A stretch of 64,000 bases of DNA from Desulfocapsa sp. (GCA_022712895.1 JAFLJS010000037.1:78903-142902); one strand, 5' to 3'. Shown: positions 46,669 to 55,318, counted from the stretch's first letter. The notes: generated by a model not told the origin, from the sequence alone. Numbers and translations are program-made.

Positions 46669-46871
46669 GGATCGTATGGGCCGTTATCAGGTTGACTAAA
46701 AATGATGTAATGGAATTATGCTTATAAATTTGTATTTTAAGGATACAGAATGCATTGTTTTCCGTACGTGTAAAGGGGATTTGATCCGTAACAAAACCCA
46801 CATCTAAAAAAGTGTATCACAAAACCCTGGTAAAAGTGAAATCGGTAGTATCTTTTTATTTTCGATTTTTT

Positions 46872-48308
46872 CTAAACACCTTGTAATGAAAAGAGTAGCC
46901 TCAAAGTTTTTTTAATTTTTGGTGAAAATATTTTAGGAGAAATGTAGGAACCGGCAACACGTTTATTTATCTCTGCAAGCGTTGGATAGGGGTGGATGGT
47001 TCCGGCAAGGGATGAGAGTTTCATGCCGCCATTTAATATGGCCACCCATTCACCGATGAGATCACCTGCTCGTGGACCTAAAATTTGTACTCCCAAGGGT
47101 TTTTCTTTTGCATCGAGCAACAACTTTAACTGTCCTGTTTCTTTGCCTTCTGTCAGTGCCCGGTCGTTTTCACCGAACTGTTCTGTCAAGACCGTGTAGG
47201 AGAGCCCTGCAGTAGTCGCCGCTTTTTCGTTCATACCGATGGAGGCCAGTTCCGGTTCTGTGTAGGTGCACCAAGGCATCCATTTTGTGTTTATTTTTCG
47301 GGGAAGATGGAAGATGGCATTGGAAACTACTATCCCTCCTTCATATCCTGCTGCGTGGGTAAACTGGAAGGCTCCGTTGATATCGCCCGGAGCATAAATA
47401 TGCTTGTGTGAGGTTCGCATTCGCTGGTCTACCACAATGCCACGATTGGTATATTCGAGATCTATCGCAGAGAGCCCCAGGTTTTCTACATTTGGTGATC
47501 TTCCCTGAGCGAGGAGGACAGTATCTGCTGTGAGTATAGTCTCTGTCTCTCCACACTGGATATGTAGCTCTTTCATGCTGCCTTGTTCACTGGCATTGGT
47601 AACAGTTGCGTTGAGGAAAAAGCGTATTCCTTCCTCCTCCAGTTTTTGCATGACTCCATCAGCCATATCTTTATCTTCTTTGCTTAAAATCTGTGCCGAT
47701 CGCTGGATAACCGTAACGTCAGAACCAAGACGCTTGAAGGCCTGTGCCATTTCGATGGCAATGGGGCCAGCACCCAGTACCAGCATTGATTTTGGCAATG
47801 TGGAAAGAGTAAAAATCTCCTTGTTCGTGATGTATGCAATATTGTTTAGGCAGGGAACACGTGGCGGGGCTGGTGAGGAGCCAGTTGCAATAACCCAGGA
47901 TTTTGCAGATATCTTTTTACTGCCCAGAGTGACACTGTGTTCATCATTAAACTGTGGTGATCCAAATTGTACCTCCACACCAAGTTTGTTGAAACGTTCT
48001 ACAGAGTCATGCACCTGAATCACATCAATAACCGATTGGATACGTTCGGCCACCTTCGAAAAATCTACGGCAGGAGGTGATATGACCGGTAACCCAAAGC
48101 GCTCTCCCTGTTGCATGTTGTGGTAGAGTTTTGCCGAGTGAATCAACGTTTTTGAGGGGATGCAGCCAAAGTGAAGGCAATCCCCGCCAAGGCTTGGTTC
48201 TTTTTCTATGAGTAACGTTTTGGCTCCAAGTTGTGCGGCCCCTGAGGCAGTCGTCAGTCCTGCTGCTCCTCCACCAATTACTGCAATATCGTAATCAAAC
48301 TTACTCAT
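46872..48308 (-). CDS. Pyridine nucleotide-disulfide oxidoreductase (lipoamide dehydrogenase/mercuric reductase-like)
   Basis: A 478-residue flavoprotein. It has the FAD motif AVIGGGAAGLTTASG, the redox cysteine pair GGDCLHFGCIPSK, the NAD motif VLGAGPIAIEMAQ and FAD-binding GDINGAF. HPYPTLAEINKR carries the catalytic His at the C-terminus. It overlaps the TVP38 gene by four bases (ATGA type) and therefore works with it; families with this membrane partner are common but the electron acceptor is unknown. Confidence 0.93.
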   Translation of the reverse strand: MSKFDYDIAVIGGGAAGLTTASGAAQLGAKTLLIEKEPSLGGDCLHFGCIPSKTLIHSAKLYHNMQQGERFGLPVISPPAVDFSKVAERIQSVIDVIQVHDSVERFNKLGVEVQFGSPQFNDEHSVTLGSKKISAKSWVIATGSSPAPPRVPCLNNIAYITNKEIFTLSTLPKSMLVLGAGPIAIEMAQAFKRLGSDVTVIQRSAQILSKEDKDMADGVMQKLEEEGIRFFLNATVTNASEQGSMKELHIQCGETETILTADTVLLAQGRSPNVENLGLSAIDLEYTNRGIVVDQRMRTSHKHIYAPGDINGAFQFTHAAGYEGGIVVSNAIFHLPRKINTKWMPWCTYTEPELASIGMNEKAATTAGLSYTVLTEQFGENDRALTEGKETGQLKLLLDAKEKPLGVQILGPRAGDLIGEWVAILNGGMKLSSLAGTIHPYPTLAEINKRVAGSYISPKIFSPKIKKTLRLLFSLQGV

Positions 48309-49000
48309 GATTCACTCCTTGTTCTACGAACGCGGTTCAAAATCTTTTTGGCAACCAGAGGAAAAATACCTAGTAGTACAAAAGAAAAGAGCAGGCCGGG
48401 AGAGAGGATTCCTGAGAGGGAGTCAATTTTGGCAAGTTCACGTCCTGCGTTAACATATACCAGTGTTGCCGGGAGCATTCCGATCTGGGAAACCCAGTAG
48501 AATGTTTTTATGGGGATCTTGGTAAGGCCCATGACCAGATTGATAATAAAGAACGGAAAAAGAGGAACGAGGCGCAGAGTAAAGAGATAAAATGGCCCTT
48601 CTTCTTCCATGCCTTTGTTGATTTTTGTAAGCTTATCGTCAAACTTATCCTGTACCCATCCTTGGAGAAGATAGCGGGAAACGACGCAGGCCAGAGTTGC
48701 ACCGATGGTGGATGCAAAAGAGATAATGATAGTTCCAGTAACAAGACCAAAGAGTGCACCGCCGGCAAGGGTCAGGATGACAGCTCCCGGTAGGGATAAA
48801 GCAGTTGCTGTTATGTAGATGAGCATGTAGGAGACAATGGTCAGAACCTGATGCTCATGATAATAGCCTGAGAATGTAGCTTGTGATTCTTTCAGGTAGG
48901 CAAGATTTAAATACTGGCCGATATTAAGTACCTTAAATATGACAATAAGAGCCAGGACTCCAGCCAGAATCAACAACTTCTTTTTTACATTATTGGGCAT
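48305..49000 (-). CDS. TVP38/TMEM64 family (VTT domain) membrane protein
   Basis: A 231-residue inner-membrane protein with about five to six membrane segments. The VTT/SNARE-associated motifs include ALSLPGAVILTLAGGALFG and RLVPLFPFFIINLVMGLTKI. It is transcribed four bases after glk and overlaps the flavoprotein gene. Its role in lipid or membrane handling is not defined. Confidence 0.93.
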   Translation of the reverse strand: MPNNVKKKLLILAGVLALIVIFKVLNIGQYLNLAYLKESQATFSGYYHEHQVLTIVSYMLIYITATALSLPGAVILTLAGGALFGLVTGTIIISFASTIGATLACVVSRYLLQGWVQDKFDDKLTKINKGMEEEGPFYLFTLRLVPLFPFFIINLVMGLTKIPIKTFYWVSQIGMLPATLVYVNAGRELAKIDSLSGILSPGLLFSFVLLGIFPLVAKKILNRVRRTRSES

Positions 49001-49003
49001 AAG

Positions 49004-50008
49004 CTACTCGGTCCTTGTGTGGTAATGATGGCGTCCGTAGTGGGCACTCCCCAGTAGGGCCGCATCTTTCTTCATGATGATATGGACGGGAATGGATGCC
49101 ATAAGTTTTTCCATTTTTTCTTTGCGCCGAAAATGTTCAAGAAATGGTGCAAAGGAGACATGGGAGGCGATTCGGGGAAGAATACCTCCGCCAATAAAGA
49201 GCCCATCGCGGCAGTACGTTTTTAAGGCCAGGTTGCCAGCCTCAGCTCCCAGAATTTCTAGGAAAACAGATACCGTTTTCTGGCAGAGAGAGCAAGGGGG
49301 GGTGGCATGTGCACCTTCCACAATGGCTGGTGTTCTGTCTGCTGCCTGTTCAATGGTTGCAGATCTCAGGCTTTCTTTTGGGATATCAGTTGTGGCGAAA
49401 AAATCATAGATATTTGGAATGCCCAAGCCTGAACAGAGCAGTTCGTAACTGACAACCTTATATCTTTTACGCATAAACCTGAGCAGTTGTTCCTGCTCTT
49501 GGTTCAACGGGGCAAAATCACAATGGCCACCTTCCGAGCCCTGCGGAAAAAAACGGCCTTGGTGGTTGAGTAAAAATCCCTCACCCAGGCCGGTTCCTGG
49601 TGCGATTACTGCCTGGATACCGTTTGTTGCAGTATTATCTCCCTGCTGGATTGTGAGGAGTTCATGTGGCCGCAGCAGAGGAAGGCTTGCGCAGACAGCG
49701 CTGAGGTCATTTATGAGTGAGACGTCACTAAAACCAAATCGTTCCTGAAGTGCATGCTCGCTGAGCGCCCAGTCCAGATTGGTCAACTTGGCAAGGCCTT
49801 TATGGATTACTGCAGCAACTCCCATACATCCGTATTCGGGAGTGGGGGAGTTGCGCAGAAAATCATCGAGAATGCTATCGAAATCCGGAAAGTCACTGTT
49901 CCTGTAGCGCTTATGGCGCAACGGTGGGGCATCTGGTGCCTGCGAGAGTTCAACAATTGCCAGATCACTTTTTGTGCCGCCAATATCTGCTGCCAGAAGC
50001 TGTGTCAT
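49004..50008 (-). CDS. glk: Glucokinase
   Basis: A 334-residue hexokinase-fold kinase of the PF02685 group. The phosphate-1 motif is LAADIGGTKSDLAIVE, the substrate loop VSLINDLSAV (Asn-Asp), GTGLGEGFL (adenosine region), and SEGGHCDFAP. It feeds glucose 6-phosphate into zwf and glycolysis. It lies four bases upstream of the TVP38 gene on the minus strand. Confidence 0.95.
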   Translation of the reverse strand: MTQLLAADIGGTKSDLAIVELSQAPDAPPLRHKRYRNSDFPDFDSILDDFLRNSPTPEYGCMGVAAVIHKGLAKLTNLDWALSEHALQERFGFSDVSLINDLSAVCASLPLLRPHELLTIQQGDNTATNGIQAVIAPGTGLGEGFLLNHQGRFFPQGSEGGHCDFAPLNQEQEQLLRFMRKRYKVVSYELLCSGLGIPNIYDFFATTDIPKESLRSATIEQAADRTPAIVEGAHATPPCSLCQKTVSVFLEILGAEAGNLALKTYCRDGLFIGGGILPRIASHVSFAPFLEHFRRKEKMEKLMASIPVHIIMKKDAALLGSAHYGRHHYHTRTE

Positions 50009-50066
50009 TCCGTTATATCAATTTCTGTTGTTTGTTTGTTGAAAACATAATTTGTCAGATAGAATC

Positions 50067-50203
50067 GGAAAAAACTTCATATACGAGGCGCGTAAATTTT
50101 CTATTATTTCGGTGTACTAAAGTACAGCGTAATGATAGGAGATTTGTACCCCAAGGGCACTTCTTTCAGGGCGCACAACGAAGTAGGTGAAGAGTTTTTA
50201 CGG
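50067..50203 (-). repeat. Dispersed palindromic repeat, copy A (137 bp)
   Basis: Lies between glk and the rhodanese gene. Read on the minus strand it begins CGTAAAAACTCTTCA and ends ATATGAAG..TTTTTCC, with an inner palindrome GTACTTTAGTAC. It matches copy B at 63865-63973 block by block, with a ~25-base insertion. The ends are imperfect inverted repeats of each other. No coding frame. Confidence 0.75.
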
Positions 50204-50208
50204 TTCTA

Positions 50209-50601
50209 TCATCGCTCAACTACGGGATATTTTGCTCTAAACCAATCGCGCCATCCACCTTTTAATGCGTAGACATCGGTGAAACCCATTTCCATAAGCT
50301 GCCGTGCCAAACTGGCACTGGTTGCTTCGTTGGGTCAGGCACAATAGAGTACCAGCGTCTGGTCTTTAGTGTAGTTTTTTGACCATGTGGCGATATCACT
50401 TCCAGCGGCTCGAATGGCGCCCTGAATCATAAATTCACTGGAACTCCAGTCCCTTCCCGAGCGTACATCGAGTATTACAACTTTATCGGAGCCAAGATGG
50501 CCTTTCAGTTCATCTTTGCTCATTGTCGGTGCATCAGCGGCCATGAGCTGTGATGTTCCCACAAAGAAAAAAATGGAGAGTAAGAGCAGGATTCTTTTCA
50601 T
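50209..50601 (-). CDS. Periplasmic rhodanese-like selenoprotein (Sec at codon 89)
   Basis: A 130-residue rhodanese-fold protein whose frame is broken by one TGA at 50335-50337. The signal peptide (residues 1-22, ending LMAADA) sends it to the periplasm. VVILDVRSGRDW is the rhodanese strand. The active loop reads LVLYCA[TGA]PNEATSASLARQL, then GFTDVYALKGGWRDW, the normal C-terminus, ending at TGA 50209-50211 followed by TAG. So the inner TGA sits in the C-x-C position of the CxCPNEATS-type loop and is read as selenocysteine. A hairpin GTGCC-AGTTT-GGCAC follows 13 bases later. It overlaps the permease gene by four bases. Confidence 0.87.
50302..50321 (-). other. Candidate SECIS hairpin of the rhodanese gene
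   Basis: Read on the minus strand: CC-A-GTGCC-AGTTT-GGCAC-GG, a perfect 5-bp upper stem with a bulged A, two more G-C pairs and a five-base loop containing GU. It starts 13 bases after the TGA (50335-50337), in the distance range for bacterial SECIS. Confidence 0.7.
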
Positions 50602-51836
50602 AGTGCATCCTTTTTTTTAGGGTTAATAAAAACCAACAGCATTGCAAGGAAACTGCTGGCAACAAGTAAAAAGACTATAAATTTAAGCAATTCCAGTGGG
50701 TGTGAACTGCTGAGTAGAATGGTCACAAGCCCCGTACTAAGAATCAAGGGGGCAAAAAATGGAGTGATGGAAGGTAGACTCTTTTCTGCTTTTATGGATG
50801 CAATGGCGGCGAAGCTTACGGTACAATAATAGAGAAGCCAGAGAAGCAAAGCACTTCGAAGGAGTAGCTCAAGACGTTCATCACCTGCAAGACCTGTGGC
50901 CATACATGCCCCAACGGCAATTGCAGTAAGAGGTGGAAGCAACCATCGCTGTCCTTCTTTTGCAAGAAAACGAGGGGCCATTTTTTCCTGGCTGAGTTCT
51001 GCAAGTTTTTGTCTACAAAGCAGGGTGAAGCCGGTGAACGCTGCGCAACTTCCCATGATTACCACAATCCCCATAATCTGACGGCCAGTATCGCCCATAA
51101 TTTTTCGGGAGGCTGTCATAAAGGGGATTGTTGAACTGGCCAGTCGCTCTGGATTGACGTGGGCCAGAGAGGCAAACATCCACGGCAGAAGCACCAGTAA
51201 CGCAATAAGCGCAACATGGGGAAAGCCACTCTTCTTTCCCTGAAAGAGATTGGAACCGGCAAATAAGAGCAGTAATAGTGCTGAAGAAAGACCACCTTCA
51301 GATATATGTTGGGGGATCTGAAAGATTGTACCCATACTTTTTGCGGGATTAAGCGAGCCATACACGCCAAGGAAGAAGATTCCCAGCCCGGCCAGACCGA
51401 CAAAGAACAGCTGTGTTTTGTACACCTGTTTTAATGGTAAAAACTGTAGTAGCGTGAGTAGGCCCAGAAGTAAAAAGGCAAAACCAAAATTGGGAAACCA
51501 GTAGAGAAAGACTTCATTAAAAGTATATCCCGAAGTGACCAGTAAGGCCGTTGCTGCGAGAATGAGCAGGGGAAAGCTGGAGGCAATGGTCAGTGCTCCT
51601 GCCGGTATTGTTCCAATACTCTTTTTAAGGAGAGTCAGTTCGCTGCTCTGTGTATCAGATTGTAGCGCTTTGTTAATGGTGTTTACATTGAAAGAAAAAA
51701 TAAGTGCCGCAAGAGCTAGCAGAGGGATGGCCAGCCAGCCAAGATAGCCGGTACTGTTTCCTGCCATTACCATTGCTTCTGGCGAAAAGAGCCAGCCACA
51801 GCCAAGGGCCAGTGACATTAGAAGAGGTGGATTCAT
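50598..51836 (-). CDS. APC-like amino acid permease
   Basis: A 412-residue protein with about eleven hydrophobic segments and a glycine-rich first helix (SLALGCGWLFSPEAMVMAG), like amino-acid/polyamine permeases. Substrate is unknown. AGGAAAAGCT precedes the ATG at 51836. Its last four bases overlap the start of the selenocysteine rhodanese gene, which suggests the two act together, for example on a sulfur or selenium compound; that is inference. Confidence 0.72.
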   Translation of the reverse strand: MNPPLLMSLALGCGWLFSPEAMVMAGNSTGYLGWLAIPLLALAALIFSFNVNTINKALQSDTQSSELTLLKKSIGTIPAGALTIASSFPLLILAATALLVTSGYTFNEVFLYWFPNFGFAFLLLGLLTLLQFLPLKQVYKTQLFFVGLAGLGIFFLGVYGSLNPAKSMGTIFQIPQHISEGGLSSALLLLLFAGSNLFQGKKSGFPHVALIALLVLLPWMFASLAHVNPERLASSTIPFMTASRKIMGDTGRQIMGIVVIMGSCAAFTGFTLLCRQKLAELSQEKMAPRFLAKEGQRWLLPPLTAIAVGACMATGLAGDERLELLLRSALLLWLLYYCTVSFAAIASIKAEKSLPSITPFFAPLILSTGLVTILLSSSHPLELLKFIVFLLVASSFLAMLLVFINPKKKDAL

Positions 51837-51901
51837 AGCTTTTCCTGCATGTTAGGATGAATAAGGTACCTCTTTACAGTGATCACGATGTGGCACTCTG
51901 T

Positions 51902-52264
51902 CTACTCTTTTTCTTCGACTACTATGGCATCTGTCTCGCAGAGATCTTCACAGGTATGACATCCATGGCATTCATCTTCGTTGACCACGGTGGCTTTTTT
52001 ATCGACTAATTCGTAGACTTCACCGGGACAGCCTTCGACGCACTCTCCACAACCATCACATTTATCTGCATCAACCTTAATTTGCCACATAACTTTTTCT
52101 CCTATGGATTGTAATTGCTTGGCTGTCGTTGCACTGAGTATTCCGGTTCCATTGCATTCTGGACAATCTGAATATGTAAACTGAAAGCGACTGACACCGC
52201 CAAACCAACTGACTTGTCCGGTACCAGAACATCCTGGACAGGTTGCATTTTCTTTGCTGTTCAT
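51902..52264 (-). CDS. Zinc-finger plus ferredoxin ORF
   Basis: A 120-residue frame. Residues 9-16 (CPGCSGTG) and 34-41 (CPECNGTG) resemble the DnaJ-type CxxCxGxG repeats, and residues 59-120 (MWQIKVDADKCDGCGEC ... CHGCHTCEDLC) form a 2[4Fe-4S] ferredoxin. The ATG at 52264 overlaps the HerA stop. A strong AGGAGA lies 7 bases before the internal ATG at 52090, so a free 62-residue ferredoxin is probably made from the same mRNA. Which form is main cannot be decided here. The partner of the ferredoxin is unknown. Confidence 0.75.
   Translation of the reverse strand: MNSKENATCPGCSGTGQVSWFGGVSRFQFTYSDCPECNGTGILSATTAKQLQSIGEKVMWQIKVDADKCDGCGECVEGCPGEVYELVDKKATVVNEDECHGCHTCEDLCETDAIVVEEKE
52098..52103 (-). 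promoter_or_regulatory. Internal ribosome binding site for the ferredoxin part
   Basis: Minus-strand AGGAGA ending seven bases before ATG 52090, inside the coding frame of the zinc-finger/ferredoxin ORF. The spacing and match are ideal. Confidence 0.7.
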
Positions 52265-53760
52265 CTTTTTTTACCGATAAGTGAGCCTAGGATTCCGCGG
52301 ATAAGACTACGTCCAATCTGGGAGCCAAAACTTCTGGCTATAGACTTTATAAAAGTTTCACCAGCTGATTGCCTTTTACGGCCGGAACGCTTGTTCAGTG
52401 CTTTCTCAGCTTTAATTGCCGCTTTTTCCCGTTCCAGTTCAGCAGCAGCTTCCTGCCGTTTTTCTACAAGTTTTGCTTCTCGCTCTACCAGAAGTTCATA
52501 GGCAGATTCACGGTCAAGTGCTGTGTCGTAACGTCCTTTAATGGGGGAACGATTCAGAACTGTATCTTTTTCATCCTTTGTGATAGGGCCAATCTGTGAG
52601 TGAGGGGGCGCCAGTAAACACCAGTCAACCATGGTGGGTATCCCTTTAGAATCAAGGGTTGAGACAAGGGCTTCGCCAACACCTAATTGCGTGATGGTCT
52701 CTTCTGTATCTATCTCAGGGTTTTGACGGAAGGTTGTGGCTGCTACTTTTACAGCTTTTTGGTCTTTTGGTGTAAAGGCACGAAGGGCATGCTGGATACG
52801 ACATCCCAGTTGGCCCAACACCTCATCTGGGATATCATTTGGATATTGACTGACAAAGAAAATTCCCACACCTTTTGAACGAATAAGGCGTACAACCTGT
52901 GTGATGCGGTTTATAAGGCTTTTGGGAGAGTTTTTGAAGAGCAGATGCGCCTCATCAAAAAAGAAGACCAGTTTCGGCAAGGGGGCATCGCCACGCTCGG
53001 GTAATTCTTCCATTAACTCAGACAGCAGCCAGAGTAAAAAGGTGGTGTATATTTTAGGGTTGGAATAGAGGGATGAGGCATCAAGAAGGCTCACTACACC
53101 ACGTCCTGAAAAATCAGTATGCATCAAGTCGTCAATGTTGAGAGCGGGTTCGCCGAAGAATTGCTCTCCTCCGGCTTCTTTTAAAACCAGTACTTTTCGT
53201 TGAATGGCAGAAACCGACTGGCTGGCAATGTTCCCATACTCTTTGGCCAGTTCTTTACGGTTTTCAGCCATCCAGTTGAGCATGGATCGTAAATCTTTAA
53301 GGTCAAGGAGCAGTAGTCCCTGATCGTCAGCAATGGAAAAGGCAACATGCAGGATTCCGGTCTGTGTCTCATTGAGTTCCAGGATATTGGCGAGTAGTAC
53401 CGGACCCATTTCTGAAACTGTGGTTCGGATGGGGTGGCCTGTTTTTCCTTCAATATCCCAGAATAGCGTGGGACACCCTTCAAAAGGATGTTCACTGATA
53501 CCCATGTGCTCAAGTCGTTCGGTGATTTTCGTGTGGGCTTTTCCGGGATTAGCAATGCCTGACAGATCGCCTTTTACATCGGCAGAGAACACAGGGACAC
53601 CGAGGCGCGAGAAGGCTTCAGCCAGTACTTGCAGGGTTACGGTCTTTCCCGTACCGGTGGCACCTGTTATAAGGCCATGTCGACTGGCCATGGCCGGATC
53701 AAGAAAAAGCTGCTTGCCATCCTTATTACCACCAAGGAGAATTGCTTGTTGTTCTGCCAT
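52261..53760 (-). CDS. HerA-like ATPase of the DUF853/YjgR type
   Basis: A 499-residue FtsK/HerA-family ATPase. It starts ILLGGNKDGKQLFLD, with Walker A GATGTGKT (residues 33-40), Walker B KLVFFFDEAHLLF, and the sensor-like VSQYPNDIPDEVLGQLG. The C-terminus is basic. YjgR-type proteins are widespread, of unknown substrate; DNA or protein movement is presumed. The gene follows the metallophosphoesterase gene and overlaps the start of the ferredoxin ORF. Confidence 0.92.
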   Translation of the reverse strand: MAEQQAILLGGNKDGKQLFLDPAMASRHGLITGATGTGKTVTLQVLAEAFSRLGVPVFSADVKGDLSGIANPGKAHTKITERLEHMGISEHPFEGCPTLFWDIEGKTGHPIRTTVSEMGPVLLANILELNETQTGILHVAFSIADDQGLLLLDLKDLRSMLNWMAENRKELAKEYGNIASQSVSAIQRKVLVLKEAGGEQFFGEPALNIDDLMHTDFSGRGVVSLLDASSLYSNPKIYTTFLLWLLSELMEELPERGDAPLPKLVFFFDEAHLLFKNSPKSLINRITQVVRLIRSKGVGIFFVSQYPNDIPDEVLGQLGCRIQHALRAFTPKDQKAVKVAATTFRQNPEIDTEETITQLGVGEALVSTLDSKGIPTMVDWCLLAPPHSQIGPITKDEKDTVLNRSPIKGRYDTALDRESAYELLVEREAKLVEKRQEAAAELEREKAAIKAEKALNKRSGRKRQSAGETFIKSIARSFGSQIGRSLIRGILGSLIGKKR

Positions 53761-53817
53761 TTTGAAAGACTCCGTACAAATGAGAAGGGATGTTAGAAAA
53801 GCATCAATCCCATTCTA

Positions 53818-54447
53818 TTATGAAGGATAATCAAATGCAAGAGCAGGGCGGACAATTCCATTTTTTGCTTTGACGTTGCAGTTGACAAAATTGGTTTTGC
53901 CTATGGCTTGTATGCCATTGTGATTGTGGATATGGCCAAAAATATGGAGTTTTGGCTGGATTTGTTGCACTCGTTCCAGGAGATCGGAACAACCATGAGA
54001 AACACCACCATCTTCATCCATAATCCCGCAAGGGGGTGAGTGGGTGATGAGAATGTCGATATCAGCAGGGATCAGATCCCACTTCTTACGTATGGTTTTT
54101 CCACGTGGCAGCGCGAAGGCACTACAGGCTCTGGTGTTGAATGTTGGTTGCCAGGGAGAACCATAGATCTTGATACCTTCAATGCTTACTGCAGAATCCT
54201 GTAAGTATATTGCATTTTGTAGCAGTTCATGTCCTATCTCCGGTGAGTATGCCAACAGGTGATCATGGTTGCCGCCGATAACTATTTTATATGTATGCGG
54301 CAGTGTTTTTAATAAGTCGTTAAATCCTGCAACATCCTGCACTGTTTTGCAGATGGACATGTCGCCAGCAAAAATTAGCAGATCGCCGTCGGGTATCTCG
54401 ACTTTCTGGTGGAGTGAATGGGTATCGCTGAATGCTACTATTTTCAT
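53818..54447 (-). CDS. Metallophosphoesterase
   Basis: A 209-residue calcineurin-like phosphoesterase. All metal motifs are present: AFSDTHS, FAGDMS, VIGGNHD, ITHSPP and GHIHNHNG. Short length suggests a class with a small cap-free core. It has a poor ribosome binding site; the small ORF upstream may couple to it. The substrate is unknown. Confidence 0.93.
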   Translation of the reverse strand: MKIVAFSDTHSLHQKVEIPDGDLLIFAGDMSICKTVQDVAGFNDLLKTLPHTYKIVIGGNHDHLLAYSPEIGHELLQNAIYLQDSAVSIEGIKIYGSPWQPTFNTRACSAFALPRGKTIRKKWDLIPADIDILITHSPPCGIMDEDGGVSHGCSDLLERVQQIQPKLHIFGHIHNHNGIQAIGKTNFVNCNVKAKNGIVRPALAFDYPS

Positions 54448-54464
54448 GAGACGGGAACCAGTGT

Positions 54465-54530
54465 CTACTTGGGGGCAATTTCATAACTTACTGAAGGGAG
54501 GCCATGGGGGTGAAGGCGGTGAATGTACAT
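54465..54530 (-). CDS. Candidate 21-residue small ORF with a perfect Shine-Dalgarno
   Basis: On the minus strand AAAGGAGGT (54535-54543) lies four bases before ATG 54530, followed by 21 codons (MYIHRLHPHGLPSVSYEIAPK) and TAG at 54465-54467. It sits between the NYN gene and the metallophosphoesterase gene, whose ATG follows 17 bases later. No family is recognised. It may be a real microprotein or a translated leader that couples the next gene. Confidence 0.4.
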   Translation of the reverse strand: MYIHRLHPHGLPSVSYEIAPK

Positions 54531-54544
54531 TGTTACCTCCTTTC

Positions 54545-55318
54545 TTATGTCTGGATCTCGTCGATGGAACGAATTTCCCTGGCCTCTGTTTTGCTTTTGT
54601 TCTCCTGGTTGGCGACAATTTTGAATTCAAAAATATTGTTAGAGTCTAAAAAAAGAGAATCTGATGCAACGTTAGACTGGGAGCAATGAAAAAAAACGCT
54701 TTCGGTTTGAAGGCCATTTTTCGTCATGGAAAAGTAACGCATAAAGCCAAATCCACGATCGTTGTTATAGTTGATGGGGAATCCTCGGCGCCAGTCGCCG
54801 CCATCATTCTGGATGGGAAGAAGGCCGGGGATAAGAAAACCTGAAAGAAAACTGTCCACTTCTTCCTTGAGTTCACCGCTCACGTTGTTAAAGGCAATCA
54901 CTTCCACCCTACAGCCCATATTCTGTAAGGCCTGTACCAGACGGATAAAATCACCATCTCCGGTGAGGAGGATTATCCGATCAAGATTTCTGGCCTGAAG
55001 TAATGCGTCAATGGCAAGATCCATATCGGCATTGGCCTTGGTCGTAAGGATACCTTCATCATCAACAAAATGTTTGATGAATTTTTTGATAACCTTAAAT
55101 CCGCATTGGCGCAGGATATCGTGATAGCGATAGAGTTTGTTGCGATAGTCACGATCTTCTTTGGTTCGCTCGCCATTCTCAGCAAGGTAGCAGTTGGCCC
55201 GTAAAAGGGTTGAGTTACCTAAATTTGCGAGATCAGCAAGGATGTCGTAGCGCATTCCGTAACCACCACAGAGGCGGATGTTTTCAGCATCAACGTATAT
55301 TCCGGTTTTTAATGTCAT
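54545..55318 (-). CDS. NYN-domain RNA protein with C-terminal cold-shock-like domain
   Basis: A 257-residue protein. The NYN (LabA/DUF88-type PIN-like) domain has YVDAENI with Asp10, TKANADMDLAIDALLQA and ILLTGDGDFIRLV, the acidic residues of a nuclease metal site. Residues ~178-250 (RGFGFMRYFS, SVFFHCSQSNVA, NIFEFKIV) resemble a cold-shock beta-barrel. The protein is therefore a possible RNA nuclease with its own RNA-binding part. It heads a minus-strand run that includes the small ORF and phosphoesterase. Confidence 0.82.
   Translation of the reverse strand: MTLKTGIYVDAENIRLCGGYGMRYDILADLANLGNSTLLRANCYLAENGERTKEDRDYRNKLYRYHDILRQCGFKVIKKFIKHFVDDEGILTTKANADMDLAIDALLQARNLDRIILLTGDGDFIRLVQALQNMGCRVEVIAFNNVSGELKEEVDSFLSGFLIPGLLPIQNDGGDWRRGFPINYNNDRGFGFMRYFSMTKNGLQTESVFFHCSQSNVASDSLFLDSNNIFEFKIVANQENKSKTEAREIRSIDEIQT

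Noticed and set aside
50335..50601. An 88-residue truncated rhodanese ending at TGA 50335-50337
   Set aside because: The family's C-terminal half continues in frame after the TGA, so truncation is not the best reading.
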